Shown: positions 24,651 through 34,637, counted from the first letter of the stretch. The stretch is 51,951 nt of DNA from an uncultured Bacteroidia bacterium (GCA_902762655.1 CACWOZ010000010.1:1-51951), one strand, 5' to 3'. Translations and numbers: made by a program. Notes: generated by a model not told the origin, from the letters alone.

Positions 24651-27584
24651 ATGTACCGCAGACTGATACTGATTGCCGCCACGATTCTCGCAGGACTTTC
24701 TGCAAACGCCCAGAAAGCAATTCTGGATGCCTTCAAGCCCGCAACCGACTCGATTACCGTGCTGGCAAAGGAGCATTTCAGGGTCAAATCCTTCATCAAA
24801 CTGAACAAGGCGATGAAGCGGGGGAACAATCTGGACCTGTATTTCACCAAGGAACTCGGGGACTATCCGTGGCGCAAGGCCGACCTCGCCTGGTTCAAGG
24901 CAAGGCTGCGCGAGCAATGGCCGGATGAAGTACGGTCTTATCAACTGGGCGGAATCTGGTGCGAATCCGTTGACTTGGAGGATCTTGCGGTACCTGCTCT
25001 GAATAACAGCGGCATACCTGTGGATTATCGTTTCCGGCCGAAGAGCATACCCGCTCGCTCACAGTTCATCGAGCAGGTGGGTCAACGCCCCTTCGATGCC
25101 GGGCTTCAGGGGCGCAATATTGCCCTCTGGCAGAGTCATGGCCGCTTTTTCGACAACGGGATGGGTTCCTGGAGCTGGCAGCGTTCCCCGAACTGGCGCA
25201 CGACAGAAGATCTTTTCACACAGAGTTACGTCCTCCCCTACCTGATTCCCATGCTGGAAAGGGCCGGAGCCTATGTGCTGACTCCACGCGAAAGGGATAC
25301 AGGCTACACGGAAGTAATCTGTGATAACAACGCCCATTTCCACTCCCCCGGCTTTCCTGTCCGCACTCACGGCAATTATAAGGAAAAAGGGCCGTGGAAA
25401 GATGCAGGAGAGGGTTTTGCCGACAAGAAAGAACATTACGTCAAGGATGACAATCCGTTCACCATGGGCAGCGCCAGGCAGATAGCCGCGGTTTCCGGCA
25501 AGGGCAATGCCAACGTGCGATGGAGTCCCAAGCTCGAGCGAAACGGCCGCCATTGCATATACATCTCGTACAAAAGCCTCCCAAACAGCAGCCGAAGTGC
25601 CCATTACACGGTATCACACCTTGGAGGTACCAGCGAATTCATAGTCAACCAGAGAATGGGAGGAGGCACCTGGATTTATCTTGGAGAATTCGACCTTGGC
25701 CCTGATTCCTACATAATGCTGGACAACGGTACACCTGCCGGACGCAGTTTCGAGAGAGGGACCGTGATTACGGCAGATGCCGTCAAGGTTGGCGGCGGCA
25801 TAGGCAAGATCGCCCGCGGCAAAGGCAGCGACAGTTCAGATTGGCAGATATCCGATGTGCCCGCATATCTGGAGGGGGCAATGTATTGGGAGCAATGGGC
25901 CGGTATGCCATACGACCGCATCTATCAGTGGAACACGGACTACACCTGCGACTATGCTTCGCGCGGAGAATGGGTGAAGATGATGAAAGACGACAAAGGC
26001 ATCCCATTCGATGTCTCGCTTGCCTTCCACACCGATGCCGGAGTCACGCCTAACGACTCTATTGTCGGCACTCTGGCAATCTATACCCTCAAGGCTGACG
26101 GCATACGGAAATTTAAGAACGGCGATGACAGGTCCGCCTGCCGGCTCCTCACGGATTTCGTCCAGACGCAGATTACCGATGACCTCCGTTCGGACTTCGA
26201 CTCCCTCTGGACAAGGCGCCAGATCTGGAACAGGTCCTACTCAGAATCACGCACCACCGACGTGCCGGGGATGCTGCTCGAACTACTTGCACACCAGAAC
26301 TTTGCAGATATGAAATTCGGCCTGGACCCGAGTTTCCGCTTCGCAGCCTGCAGGGCCGTTTACAAAGGCATCCTGAAGTTCCTGAGCACTTATTACGGGC
26401 AAAACTACACAGTCGCCCCCCTGCCTGTCAACAGTTTCGCTGTCACCTTGGGAGAAGACAGCAAGGCAGAACTCAGCTGGGAGCCGACCGAAGATGAGAA
26501 AGAACCTACGGCCATCCCCGACAGTTACATAGTCTACACCCGCATCGACGACGGAGCATTCGACAGCGGCAGAGTTGTGAAGGGTTGCAACACACGCATC
26601 CCTATCAGCGCCGGCCACCTTTATTCTTTCAAGGTTGAAGCCTGCAACCGTGGCGGAAGGAGTTTTCCGTCAGAGATTCTGAGTTGTGGCATTTCTTCAG
26701 GTGAAGCCAGGGAAATCCTCATTGTCAACAACTTCGACAGAGTCAGCGCCCCTGCCTGGTTCGATTCGGACAAATACGCCGGATTCGATTCCAGGATGGA
26801 CGGCGGTGTTCCTTATATGAAAGACATCTCCTATGGCGGAGAGAGCTACGAATACAGGAGGGACAAGGCTTATATCAACAATACTGCCCCGGGATTCGGC
26901 GCAACGGAAATAGATATGGCCGGCTTCCAGCCTGCAGGCAACAGTTTCGACTACCCTGCCGTTCACGGAAAGGCCCTGCTTGAGCTCGGGTACAATTTCT
27001 CGTCCGTCAGCAGCAGAGCATTCTCAAAAGCCCAGGCAAGGCCTTGTTTCGCATTGGACATTATCTGCGGCAAACAGATAAGCACCCTGATCGGGAATTC
27101 CCGCAAGGCGGCACGTTTCCAGGTGTTCCCTTCCGCATTCCGCAAGGCCATCAGGGCTTCAGCCGCCGCGGGTTGCAATATACTCATCTCCGGCGCATAC
27201 ATCGCAACCGATGCGTGGGATGAGATTTATCCCATCGGTGATGCGGTATATCAGGAAGAGGCACGCTATTTCATAGAGAACAACCTCGGATACCGCTGGT
27301 CGACATCGCGCGGTTCAGTCAACGGCAAGGTCACATTCGACGGGGAAAGCTTTAGTTTCCGGCACGAACTGAACGAAGATACTTACTGTGTTGAGATGGC
27401 CGGAGGCATTCGCCCTTCCTCCGGAGGCAAGATTATCGCCAATTACACCAACCGCACCGGAGCAGGAGTCTACCACCCCTTCGAAGGATACAAAGTGGTG
27501 GCCTGGAGTTTTCCCCTGGAGCTCACAGAAGGCAAAGATAAACTTAAGACAATAATAGACAAATCATTGAAATACTTTGAATAA
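24651..27584 (+). CDS. Exported amidase-like protein with golvesin-type domain
   Basis: A 977-residue secreted protein (signal peptide 1-20, ANAQ). It belongs to the large Bacteroidales proteins often labelled xanthan lyase or golvesin C-terminal-like. The fold pattern of a zinc N-acetylmuramoyl-L-alanine amidase (Amidase_3) can be traced: His163 in [10 protein letters not shown], an acidic residue in [28 protein letters not shown]-like strand, His460 in AFHTDAG, and Glu544 in [12 protein letters not shown] golvesin-like beta domain is inserted at about 290-375 ([21 protein letters not shown]). A fibronectin-III-like unit lies at about 600-680. A C-terminal Rossmann-like region follows. It sits eight bases behind VanZ, so a wall-remodelling role is a reasonable inference. 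Confidence 0.75.
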   Translation: MYRRLILIAATILAGLSANAQKAILDAFKPATDSITVLAKEHFRVKSFIKLNKAMKRGNNLDLYFTKELGDYPWRKADLAWFKARLREQWPDEVRSYQLGGIWCESVDLEDLAVPALNNSGIPVDYRFRPKSIPARSQFIEQVGQRPFDAGLQGRNIALWQSHGRFFDNGMGSWSWQRSPNWRTTEDLFTQSYVLPYLIPMLERAGAYVLTPRERDTGYTEVICDNNAHFHSPGFPVRTHGNYKEKGPWKDAGEGFADKKEHYVKDDNPFTMGSARQIAAVSGKGNANVRWSPKLERNGRHCIYISYKSLPNSSRSAHYTVSHLGGTSEFIVNQRMGGGTWIYLGEFDLGPDSYIMLDNGTPAGRSFERGTVITADAVKVGGGIGKIARGKGSDSSDWQISDVPAYLEGAMYWEQWAGMPYDRIYQWNTDYTCDYASRGEWVKMMKDDKGIPFDVSLAFHTDAGVTPNDSIVGTLAIYTLKADGIRKFKNGDDRSACRLLTDFVQTQITDDLRSDFDSLWTRRQIWNRSYSESRTTDVPGMLLELLAHQNFADMKFGLDPSFRFAACRAVYKGILKFLSTYYGQNYTVAPLPVNSFAVTLGEDSKAELSWEPTEDEKEPTAIPDSYIVYTRIDDGAFDSGRVVKGCNTRIPISAGHLYSFKVEACNRGGRSFPSEILSCGISSGEAREILIVNNFDRVSAPAWFDSDKYAGFDSRMDGGVPYMKDISYGGESYEYRRDKAYINNTAPGFGATEIDMAGFQPAGNSFDYPAVHGKALLELGYNFSSVSSRAFSKAQARPCFALDIICGKQISTLIGNSRKAARFQVFPSAFRKAIRASAAAGCNILISGAYIATDAWDEIYPIGDAVYQEEARYFIENNLGYRWSTSRGSVNGKVTFDGESFSFRHELNEDTYCVEMAGGIRPSSGGKIIANYTNRTGAGVYHPFEGYKVVAWSFPLELTEGKDKLKTIIDKSLKYFE

Positions 27585-27588
27585 CACT

Positions 27589-28995
27589 ATGGAACAAACA
27601 AAATTCAGACTTGAGTCAGACCTGATTGGCGAACTTGAAGTACCTGCCGATGCCTACTATGGCGTACAGACACAGAGGGCCATCAACAACTACAAGATTT
27701 CCAACACTCACATGAGTGACTATCCGGAGTACATCATTGCAATGGCCTTTGTAAAATGGGCTGCCGCTTCGGCCAATGCAGAACTCGGAGCTCTCGACCC
27801 TAAGATTGCAGATGCCATCTGCAAGGCCTGCGAGGAAATCGTGGGTGGAAAATTCCACGACCAGTTCCCCGTCGATATGATGCAGGGCGGCGCCGGAACA
27901 TCCGTCAATATGAATGCGAACGAAGTGATTGCCAACCGCGCCCTGGAGATTATGGGACACAAGAAGGGCGAGTACCAGTTCTGCTCCCCTAATGACCACG
28001 TAAACTGCGCACAATCAACGAACGACGCTTATCCTACGGCTTTCCGTTACACCTTCGTCCGTATGAACAAGCATCTTGTAAAGGCCCTGACCGACCTGAT
28101 CGACGCTTTCCGCGCTAAGGGTGAAGAGTTCAAGGATATACTCAAGATGGGGCGTACCCAGCTTCAGGATGCAGTTCCTATGACCTCCGGACAGGAGTTC
28201 ATCGCATTCGCGGACAATCTTGAAGAAGAACTTGCGAACCTCGAGCGCAATGCAGTGCTGCTCAAGGAGATAAATATGGGAGGAACAGCTATCGGAACCG
28301 GCCTGAATGCAGTTCCCGGATTTGCAGAACTCTGCACAAAGAGGATGAGCGAACTTTGCGGAGACGAACTTATTTCGGCCCCCGACCTCGTTGAAGCCAC
28401 TCCTGATACAGGTGCCTATGTGAGTTATTCAGCAGCTCTGAAGCGCCTCGCAATCAAACTCAGCAAGACCTGCAACGACCTCCGCCTGCTCGCCTCCGGT
28501 CCCCGCTGCGGCCTCCATGAGATCAATCTTCCTCCTATGGCTCCCGGTTCCTCAATCATGCCCGGAAAGGTTAACCCTGTTATCCCCGAAGTCACCAATC
28601 AGGTGTGTTTCAAGGTAATAGGCAATGACACAACCGTAGCGTTCGCCGCTGAAGCAGGCCAGTTGCAGTTGAATGTCATGGAACCTGTTATTGCAGAATC
28701 CATTCTCGAAAGCATCACCTGGCTCACCAATGCAATGAACACCCTTCGTGAGAAGTGCATCGTAGGCATCACCGTGAACAGGGAACACTGCTACAATATG
28801 GTGAAGAACTCCATAGGAATCGTTACGGCACTCAATCCTTATATCGGATACAAGAATTCCACCAAGGTCGCCAAAGAGGCTCTTGAAACAGGCGGGAGCG
28901 TGTACGATATAGTGCTCGAGAAGGGACTGATGACAAAAGAAGCACTCGACGAAGCTCTGGATCCGTCGAGAATGATTGCCTCTCACAAATTGTAG
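27589..28995 (+). CDS. aspA: Aspartate ammonia-lyase
   Basis: A 468-residue enzyme that deaminates aspartate to fumarate. It carries the fumarase/aspartase signature [15 protein letters not shown], the [12 protein letters not shown] segment, [17 protein letters not shown], and the aspartase-type N-terminus [20 protein letters not shown]. The aspartase rather than fumarase assignment rests on overall similarity. The ATG at 27589 is preferred to the in-frame TTG at 27577, which overlaps the previous gene. A terminator hairpin lies inside the 3' end of the convergent manC gene. Confidence 0.92.
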   Translation: MEQTKFRLESDLIGELEVPADAYYGVQTQRAINNYKISNTHMSDYPEYIIAMAFVKWAAASANAELGALDPKIADAICKACEEIVGGKFHDQFPVDMMQGGAGTSVNMNANEVIANRALEIMGHKKGEYQFCSPNDHVNCAQSTNDAYPTAFRYTFVRMNKHLVKALTDLIDAFRAKGEEFKDILKMGRTQLQDAVPMTSGQEFIAFADNLEEELANLERNAVLLKEINMGGTAIGTGLNAVPGFAELCTKRMSELCGDELISAPDLVEATPDTGAYVSYSAALKRLAIKLSKTCNDLRLLASGPRCGLHEINLPPMAPGSSIMPGKVNPVIPEVTNQVCFKVIGNDTTVAFAAEAGQLQLNVMEPVIAESILESITWLTNAMNTLREKCIVGITVNREHCYNMVKNSIGIVTALNPYIGYKNSTKVAKEALETGGSVYDIVLEKGLMTKEALDEALDPSRMIASHKL

Positions 28996-29004
28996 AAGTT
29001 GAAT

Positions 29005-29937
29005 CTACTTGTTTTTAAGGCGCTGGTATTCTTCCTGCGCCTTTTTTATTTCATCGGGGACGGGACGTCCTGTGACTTTTTCGATGGAAGCGAAACTCCC
29101 AAGGTCGTCCCACGGCCAGTCTGCGAGGATGCACCATACATGGGGAGATTTCTCCATCACCGCATAGTCGATAGAAATCTTCTCGCAAGTCGGGAAAAGT
29201 TCAGCAAGTGCGGCCTCTTCGGACGGGGTATAAAACGAGGGTTCCAGGGCATCCATAACCTCTGCGATCCGGGGAGCATGGGCACGTATCTCAGACTCTA
29301 CAGTAAGGGTGTTCCAGACGAAAATACCGGCATTCCAAAAGTAATTTCCAGCCTCGAGATAGCGCTTTGCCGTTTCAACGTCAGGTTTTTCACGAAAAGA
29401 CTTAACCTTTATAATATCTGGCTCATTATCAATTGTTTGCATTTCGTCAAGTGACGAAATTTCAATATATCCATAACCAGTGTTAGGGTTAGATGGCTTA
29501 ATGCCCACACACACAACAGACGGCTTGCCAGAACTCGTAAATTTAAGGGCCTTTTTTATCGTAACTGCAAATAAATCAATTGATGAAACAAATGCGTCAG
29601 ATGGGCTAACAACTATGTTACATTGACCAAAGCGAGCCTTTATCTTCCAAATTGCATAAGAAATGCATGGAGCGGTGTTTCTGGGCACAGGTTCAGCAAG
29701 TATCTGGTCGTCCGGAATCGAAGGTAACTGCTCCTTTATCCAATGAATATAATCCCTTGAAGTCACCACCCAGAAATACCCTTCCGGATCGACAGCCTTG
29801 AAGCGCTCGTAAGTCATTTGGATAAGCGTCTTCCCTGTCCCCAGAAGGTCAAGAAACTGCTTAGGTTTCTTGGCGGTGCTCAGAGGATAGAGCCTGGTCC
29901 CCTGCCCTCCTGCCATTATAACGAAATGATTGGTCAT
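29005..29937 (-). CDS. manC: Mannose-1-phosphate guanylyltransferase, short form
   Basis: A 310-residue nucleotidyltransferase making GDP-mannose. The N-terminus has MAGGQGTRLYPLS and KPKQFLDLLG. EPVPRNTAP, NTGYGYIE and FREKPDVETAKRYLEAGNYFWNAGIFVW follow. It ends soon after DWPWDDLGSF, about 40 residues earlier than common family members, so the C-terminal sheet is short. The coding segment at about 29400-29700 is much richer in A+T than the rest of the gene, which hints at recombination. No other GDP-sugar gene is beside it. Confidence 0.88.
   Translation of the reverse strand: MTNHFVIMAGGQGTRLYPLSTAKKPKQFLDLLGTGKTLIQMTYERFKAVDPEGYFWVVTSRDYIHWIKEQLPSIPDDQILAEPVPRNTAPCISYAIWKIKARFGQCNIVVSPSDAFVSSIDLFAVTIKKALKFTSSGKPSVVCVGIKPSNPNTGYGYIEISSLDEMQTIDNEPDIIKVKSFREKPDVETAKRYLEAGNYFWNAGIFVWNTLTVESEIRAHAPRIAEVMDALEPSFYTPSEEAALAELFPTCEKISIDYAVMEKSPHVWCILADWPWDDLGSFASIEKVTGRPVPDEIKKAQEEYQRLKNK
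29017..29052 (+). terminator. aspA terminator embedded in manC 3' end
   Basis: Stem AAGGCGC / GCGCCTT with a 13-base loop and TTTTATTT behind it on the plus strand. It lies inside the last codons of manC on the other strand. Confidence 0.6.
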
Positions 29938-29998
29938 AGTCTATTATTTATTCTGCTAATATACGGAGTTTTTCTGAACGAAAAAAAGTGAAAAAATA

Positions 29999-30030
29999 TT
30001 TGGATTATTAAAGGTAAAGTTATACCTTTG
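29999..30030 (+). promoter_or_regulatory. Promoter of the tRNA-Lys pair (TTTG-N20-TACCTTTG)
   Basis: TTTG at 29999-30002 and TACCTTTG at 30023-30030, separated by 20 nt, match the full Bacteroidota housekeeping consensus. The first tRNA begins 15 nt downstream. GCAATCCCAAA follows the -7 box as at the other tRNA promoters. Confidence 0.8.
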
Positions 30031-30045
30031 CAATCCCAAATCGGG

Positions 30046-30118
30046 GACTCGTTAGCTCAGTTGGTAGAGCACAACACTTTTAATGTTGGGGTCTCGGGTT
30101 CGAGCCCCGAACGGGTCA
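30046..30118 (+). tRNA. tRNA-Lys (TTT)
   Basis: A 73-nt cloverleaf: acceptor GACTCGT / ACGGGTC, D-arm AGCTCAGTTGGTAGAGC, anticodon stem CAACA / TGTTG around CTTTTAA (anticodon TTT), T-arm with GGTTCGAGCC. The 3' CCA is not encoded. Confidence 0.95.
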
Positions 30119-30136
30119 CAACTCTTTGAAAAGCAT

Positions 30137-30212
30137 GCACCCTTAGCTCAGTTGGTAGAGCAACTGACTCTTAATCAGTGGGTCCAGGGTTCGAATCCCT
30201 GAGGGTGTACCA
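30137..30212 (+). tRNA. tRNA-Lys (CTT)
   Basis: Acceptor GCACCCT / AGGGTGT (terminal G-U pair), anticodon stem ACTGA / TCAGT with loop CTCTTAA giving anticodon CTT, T-arm CAGGGTTCGAATCCCTG. The encoded CCA occupies 30210-30212. It lies 18 bases after tRNA-Lys(TTT) and is followed at once by a terminator, so the two form one transcript. Confidence 0.94.
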
Positions 30213-30243
30213 AAAAAGAGTGGCATTTCTGCCACTCTTTTTT
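30212..30243 (+). terminator. Terminator of the tRNA-Lys pair
   Basis: aaaaaagagtggca / tgccactctttttt forms a perfect stem with a 4-base loop ending in a T-run. It may also act in reverse for the convergent nadE gene, whose stop is at 30264. Confidence 0.85.
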
Positions 30244-30263
30244 GTTTTCATATCTTTTAAGTA

Positions 30264-32198
30264 CTAATCTGTACCTTCCAGCCAAAGATTAGCGTAAGCA
30301 TCGCTGGGCATACGCCAGTCCCCTCTCGGAGACAGTGAAACACTTCCAACCTTCGGGCCGTCCGGCAGACAGCTGCGCTTGAACTGCTGGCTAAAGAAAC
30401 GCTTGCAGAAAACCTTTAGCCACTTTGTAATAACTTGCTCGCTATAAGCATTTTCAAATGCCTTGCATGCAAGGAATAGAACTTTATCCGGAGTGAATCC
30501 CCAACGCATTATATTATATAGGAAGAAATCGTGGAGTTCATAAGGGCCGACCACATCTTCGGTCACCTGGAGAATGGTGCCGTCCGAAGCGGCAGGCAGC
30601 AGTTCCGGCGAAATTGGAGTGTCGATGATGTCGGAGAGCACATCCTGGGCGCCACCGAAGTGTTCGGAAGCAGCGAAGGTTACAAGCGCCCTGACAAGGG
30701 TCTTGGGCACCGAAGCATTTACGCCGTACATTGCCATATGGTCTCCATTGTAGGTACACCAGCCGAGGGCGAGTTCTGAAAGGTCGCCCGTGCCTACCAC
30801 GATGCCTCCTTCCTGCCCGGCCACGTCCATCAGTATCTGGGTACGCTCGCGAGCCTGGGCATTTTCGTATGTAGTGTCATGACTTTCAAGCGGATGGCCG
30901 ATATCGGAGAGATGTTGTGTTACGGAAGGCACTATGGATATCTCCTTCGAAGTAATTCCCAGTTTCTCCATAAGGATTTCCGCATTCCCCTTTGTGCGCC
31001 CGGTAGTGCCGAAGCCGGGCATGGTGATGCCTACAATCCCCTTCCGGTCTATACCAAGTTTATCGAAGGCCAGAACCGTTACCAAAAGAGCCAAAGTTGA
31101 ATCTAATCCTCCGGAAATGCCAATTACGGCCTTTTTGCAGCCTATATGTTCAAGCCTGGTGCAAAGCCCGAGCACCTGGATGGAAAGAATCTCCTTGCAA
31201 CGATCTTTCAGAGCTTCGCCTGACGGCACGAAGGGGTGGGTCTCCAGCCTCCTCAGGAGAGTTTTTCCAAAATCTGTCGCGCAGGCCTCTCCTGCCTGGA
31301 CAACGCTGAAGGTATCCGACCTTCTGGACAGAGCATCCCGGAAATTGGGGCTCTTCGCCCTGATGGTATCGAGCCTTTCTACATCGACATCGGCATAAAT
31401 GGCCGAAGACTCCATCTTGAACCTTTCATTCTCTGCAAGAAGGACTCCGCATTCATAAATGACGGAAGACCCCGCCCACACAAGGTCTGTAGTAGATTCG
31501 CCGTAACCGCAACTACAGTATACATAAGCAGCATCAAGCCTTGCAGATGTGGAAGATACGAGCATCTTCCTATAGTCGTTCTTGAGAAGTGATTCATTGG
31601 AAGCAGAAAGGTTTACGATAATGTTCGCACCTGCGAGGGCGGCATGACTGCAGGGAGGCACAGGCACCCACAAGTCCTGGCAGATTTCCACCCCAACCAC
31701 AGCCTTGCCAACAGCAAATAACTGCCTGGCAGATAATCTTGTAGACTGTCCTGCATAAACTATTTCTTTATCTACTGTGGCTCCGCTCTCAAACCATCTC
31801 ATCTCATAGAACTCGGCCGAATTCGGGAGATAAATTTTGGGCACCAAACCCAGAATCCTGCCGCCTTTGATCAGGACGGCGCAGTTGTAGAGGCGACCCG
31901 AGCAGAATACCGGGGCGCCGACTGCTATCAGCAGTCCTGAAGGGAGCCCGGCTCCTGCAATATCGGCGACAGCCTTCTCCGCCCCTTCCAGAAGTTTCTT
32001 CTGGCCAAAGAGATCGGCACAACTGTAGCCAGTCGTACACAATTCGGGGAAAACCACTATCGAGGCCTCCTTGGAGGCAGCCTCCTCTGCCAGGCGGATT
32101 ATTTCCGCACTGTTCCTGACTGTATCTGCAAGATAAACTCTGGGCGTGACAGCAGCCACACGGACAAATCCATAGTCTTTTTGGTCAAGGGCTTTCAT
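30264..32198 (-). CDS. nadE: Glutamine-dependent NAD+ synthetase
   Basis: A 644-residue two-domain enzyme for the last step of NAD+ synthesis. The N-terminal nitrilase-type glutaminase (1-290) has Glu in VFPELCTTGY, Lys in VPKIYLPNSAEFYE and Cys in GVEICQDLWVP. The C-terminal ATP-pyrophosphatase synthetase has the P-loop GISGGLDSTLALL, then TKGNAEIL and GTGDLSELALGWCTYNGDHM. The ATG at 32198 is chosen over GTG at 32216, which lies beside the promoter box. Single gene, divergent from fabZ. Confidence 0.95.
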   Translation of the reverse strand: MKALDQKDYGFVRVAAVTPRVYLADTVRNSAEIIRLAEEAASKEASIVVFPELCTTGYSCADLFGQKKLLEGAEKAVADIAGAGLPSGLLIAVGAPVFCSGRLYNCAVLIKGGRILGLVPKIYLPNSAEFYEMRWFESGATVDKEIVYAGQSTRLSARQLFAVGKAVVGVEICQDLWVPVPPCSHAALAGANIIVNLSASNESLLKNDYRKMLVSSTSARLDAAYVYCSCGYGESTTDLVWAGSSVIYECGVLLAENERFKMESSAIYADVDVERLDTIRAKSPNFRDALSRRSDTFSVVQAGEACATDFGKTLLRRLETHPFVPSGEALKDRCKEILSIQVLGLCTRLEHIGCKKAVIGISGGLDSTLALLVTVLAFDKLGIDRKGIVGITMPGFGTTGRTKGNAEILMEKLGITSKEISIVPSVTQHLSDIGHPLESHDTTYENAQARERTQILMDVAGQEGGIVVGTGDLSELALGWCTYNGDHMAMYGVNASVPKTLVRALVTFAASEHFGGAQDVLSDIIDTPISPELLPAASDGTILQVTEDVVGPYELHDFFLYNIMRWGFTPDKVLFLACKAFENAYSEQVITKWLKVFCKRFFSQQFKRSCLPDGPKVGSVSLSPRGDWRMPSDAYANLWLEGTD

Positions 32199-32217
32199 AA
32201 AAACTTCTTTAATCACA

Positions 32218-32225
32218 CAAATTTA
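32218..32225 (-). promoter_or_regulatory. -7 box (TAAATTTG) of nadE
   Basis: TAAATTTG on the minus strand, 19 nt before the ATG. It is two bases from the divergent fabZ box. Confidence 0.5.
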
Positions 32226-32227
32226 AT

Positions 32228-32235
32228 TATTTTTG
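32228..32235 (+). promoter_or_regulatory. -7 box (TATTTTTG) of fabZ
   Basis: TATTTTTG, about 26 nt before the ATG at 32262. It lies back to back with the nadE promoter. Confidence 0.5.
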
Positions 32236-32261
32236 TACACTTAACGAAAAAACCTGAACCA

Positions 32262-32702
32262 ATGAACAGAGAAGAAATAAAGACAATCATTCCCCACCGG
32301 GCTCCGATGCTCCTCGTGGATGAGACCAATCTTTTCGAAGACGGACACGTAGAATCCAAATACACAATCCCCCAGGACGCATGGTTCGTGCAAGGGCATT
32401 TCCCCGGATATCCAGTAGTTCCCGGAGTCATCATGTGCGAAATCATGGCACAAGGCAGTGTGCTGCTGATTCCCAGGGAGATGCTGGCAGTGAACACCGC
32501 AATGTATGCAGGTCTGGATGGCATCAAATTCAAGAATTCCGCCTTCCCCGGCGACACCGTGGAGGTCAGTGCCAAATTGGTCGACCTGCGCCCCCCGCTC
32601 GTGGTTGTAGATGCCCAGGCAAAAGTGAACGGAAAACTATGTACCAAAGGTACGCTCAAGTTCTTCCTCGTTCCAAAAGAAAACCTGAAAGGCATTGAAT
32701 AA
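32262..32702 (+). CDS. fabZ: 3-hydroxyacyl-ACP dehydratase
   Basis: A 146-residue hot-dog-fold dehydratase of fatty-acid elongation. The opening is IPHRAPMLLVDE. The active-site block GHFPGYPVVPGVIMCEIMAQ has the catalytic His and Glu. FPGDTVEVSAKLV and the C-terminal strand are typical. The next gene, an acyl-ACP thioesterase, starts one base after its stop, so the pair may release free fatty acids from ACP. Confidence 0.92.
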   Translation: MNREEIKTIIPHRAPMLLVDETNLFEDGHVESKYTIPQDAWFVQGHFPGYPVVPGVIMCEIMAQGSVLLIPREMLAVNTAMYAGLDGIKFKNSAFPGDTVEVSAKLVDLRPPLVVVDAQAKVNGKLCTKGTLKFFLVPKENLKGIE

Positions 32703-32703
32703 G

Positions 32704-33429
32704 ATGAGCGCCCCCATAGTAGAACAGCACCTGCGCATCAACAGCTACGAAACCGACTTGAATGCAAATATCAAGGCGAAGAGTCTGCAGAATCTGCTGC
32801 AGGAAGTGGCATACAGAGGGTCTGAATTCTGCCAGTGCGGCCCATCGGTAATGAAAGACAGGGGCATTTTCTGGGCCCTCAACCGCATTCATTTTCACAT
32901 TTACGATTATCCAAAATGGGGTGATGACGTGGTGCTGCAAACCTGGTCACGCGGCCAGGTCGGGCCTCTCTGGCACAGGAATTTCCGTATGCTCAAAGGT
33001 GGCTCTGCAGCCGTACTTGGAACCTCGGCGTGGACAGTCGTAGACCTGAAGGAACGTAGCATCTACCGTGGAGACCTTGGCTTCGACCCTTCGTTCCATT
33101 ATCCCGAAGATACTCTCCCCTTCTGCAGTAAGATTATCGTTCCGCGCGAAATCGAGCAAGTGAGCGGAGGGACCCATAAGGTTCAATGGTCCGATCTGGA
33201 CACAAACGGGCACGCCAACAACTGTGCATACACACAGTGGGCCCTGGACCTGCTACCCATTGAGTATGTCAAAACCCATCTTCTTCGGGATGTCCAGGTC
33301 AATTATCACCGCGAGGCGCACTACGGTGAGCAGGTAGACTTATTCCTCTCACACGACGAAGACAAATGGTTCATAACAGGCAAGACGGGAGAGCTCACCT
33401 GTTTCGTGGAGTGTCTGGAATTCGATTAG
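32704..33429 (+). CDS. Acyl-ACP thioesterase (FatA/FatB type)
   Basis: A 241-residue double hot-dog thioesterase. The first half contains LNRIHFHIYDYPKWGDDV and TWSRGQVGPLWHRNF. The second half contains the catalytic DxNxH triad in DLDTNGHANNCAYTQWALD. It hydrolyses acyl-ACP to free fatty acid. The ATG at 32704 is preferred to the TTG at 32695, which overlaps fabZ. Its stop overlaps the glpC stop through the shared TTAG. Confidence 0.9.
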   Translation: MSAPIVEQHLRINSYETDLNANIKAKSLQNLLQEVAYRGSEFCQCGPSVMKDRGIFWALNRIHFHIYDYPKWGDDVVLQTWSRGQVGPLWHRNFRMLKGGSAAVLGTSAWTVVDLKERSIYRGDLGFDPSFHYPEDTLPFCSKIIVPREIEQVSGGTHKVQWSDLDTNGHANNCAYTQWALDLLPIEYVKTHLLRDVQVNYHREAHYGEQVDLFLSHDEDKWFITGKTGELTCFVECLEFD

Positions 33430-34637
33430 AATTCTACCGCCTTTGCAAGTATTTCGACAGGATTGAGCACAGTCTTCCCCGTGCTCATTTCTATTTGCCA
33501 CTTGCAAGTCTCGCAGTCAGTAGCAACGATATCCGCTCCGGAATCCTCCACATCGGCAAATAGTTTGGATCCTATAGCCTGGGAATAACCGTAGTTCTCC
33601 TTTTTGAAACCGAAGGTGCCTGCAATTCCGCAGCAGTTCTGGTCGAGAACGGTCAAATCCAGTCCTGGAATCATCTGCAGCAAGGCGATGGAGTAAATCT
33701 GCCAGCCCATCTTCTGCATATGGCAGGCGGTATGGTAAACGACCTTCATCTTGAAGTCTTTGCGGAAATTCAGATGAATCTCACCTGCAGAGAGTTTGGT
33801 ATAGAGCCATTTGGTAGCGAGCATCAGGGAATCGCGAATCTCCGAATTGTCGAGCCCGAGAACATCGGGATACTCGTCCCTCATGGTAAAAGTGCATGTC
33901 GAAGATGTGGTCAGCACCTGTTCTCCGGCCGAAACAGCCTTGCGCATAGAATCCAGATTGACCGTCCCCTGCTTGCGGGCCTTATCGGCGAATCCATTGC
34001 TCATCAGGGCCACACCGCAACATTTCTCCTTATTAAGCAAATGCACTCCATATCCGGCTGCATTCATAAGACGGACGAAGTCCTTGCCGAGGTCAGGATA
34101 GTTGTAGTTCACATAGCAACCGTGGAAATATGTTACGAACCTGTCGAATGCGGACTGGTCCTGCTTGCGAAACCAACTTACGAACTTCTGGCGGGAATAC
34201 TTTGGGAAGGTCCTGTGCTTGTCTACTGCCAGCACTGCGTCCATCACGGCTTTGACCGGCCTGGTGCCCAGTACGCCGTTTACAAGGGGTGCAACAGGGC
34301 TGGAGACAGTCCCCACGAGGTCGGTGGATGCTAGGGTCCAGTCCCTAAGACCGCGCAGGCCCTTCTTCTTTGCCTGCGAACCGTATTTTATACGTGCAGA
34401 CTGTATCATATCGCCAATATGCACGTCTGACGGGCATGCGACCTCGCAGCGCTTGCAATTCAGGCAATACTTGAGTGCATAATCGAAGAATGCCGGATCC
34501 TTCAGCCTGTACCTTTCTCCGTCCGGACCGGCCTTCTTTGGGCCGGGATAATCCGGATTCACCTCCATCATCGGGCATACCAGCGTGCACAGATTGCACT
34601 TCAGGCATTGTTCGAGATTAACCGATCCTGTGCTCAT
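33426..34637 (-). CDS. glpC: Anaerobic glycerol-3-phosphate dehydrogenase, iron-sulfur subunit C
   Basis: A 403-residue membrane-associated electron-transfer subunit. Two ferredoxin-like clusters are seen at the N-terminus: CLKCNLCTLVCP and CLNCKRCEVACP. Two CCG domains follow, with KEKCCGVALMSNG and DQNCCGIAGTFGF. It passes electrons from the GlpA flavin to quinone. It overlaps glpB by 20 nt. The N-terminal methionine at 34637 begins MSTGSVNLEQCLKC, directly ahead of the first cluster. Confidence 0.92.
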   Translation of the reverse strand: MSTGSVNLEQCLKCNLCTLVCPMMEVNPDYPGPKKAGPDGERYRLKDPAFFDYALKYCLNCKRCEVACPSDVHIGDMIQSARIKYGSQAKKKGLRGLRDWTLASTDLVGTVSSPVAPLVNGVLGTRPVKAVMDAVLAVDKHRTFPKYSRQKFVSWFRKQDQSAFDRFVTYFHGCYVNYNYPDLGKDFVRLMNAAGYGVHLLNKEKCCGVALMSNGFADKARKQGTVNLDSMRKAVSAGEQVLTTSSTCTFTMRDEYPDVLGLDNSEIRDSLMLATKWLYTKLSAGEIHLNFRKDFKMKVVYHTACHMQKMGWQIYSIALLQMIPGLDLTVLDQNCCGIAGTFGFKKENYGYSQAIGSKLFADVEDSGADIVATDCETCKWQIEMSTGKTVLNPVEILAKAVEF

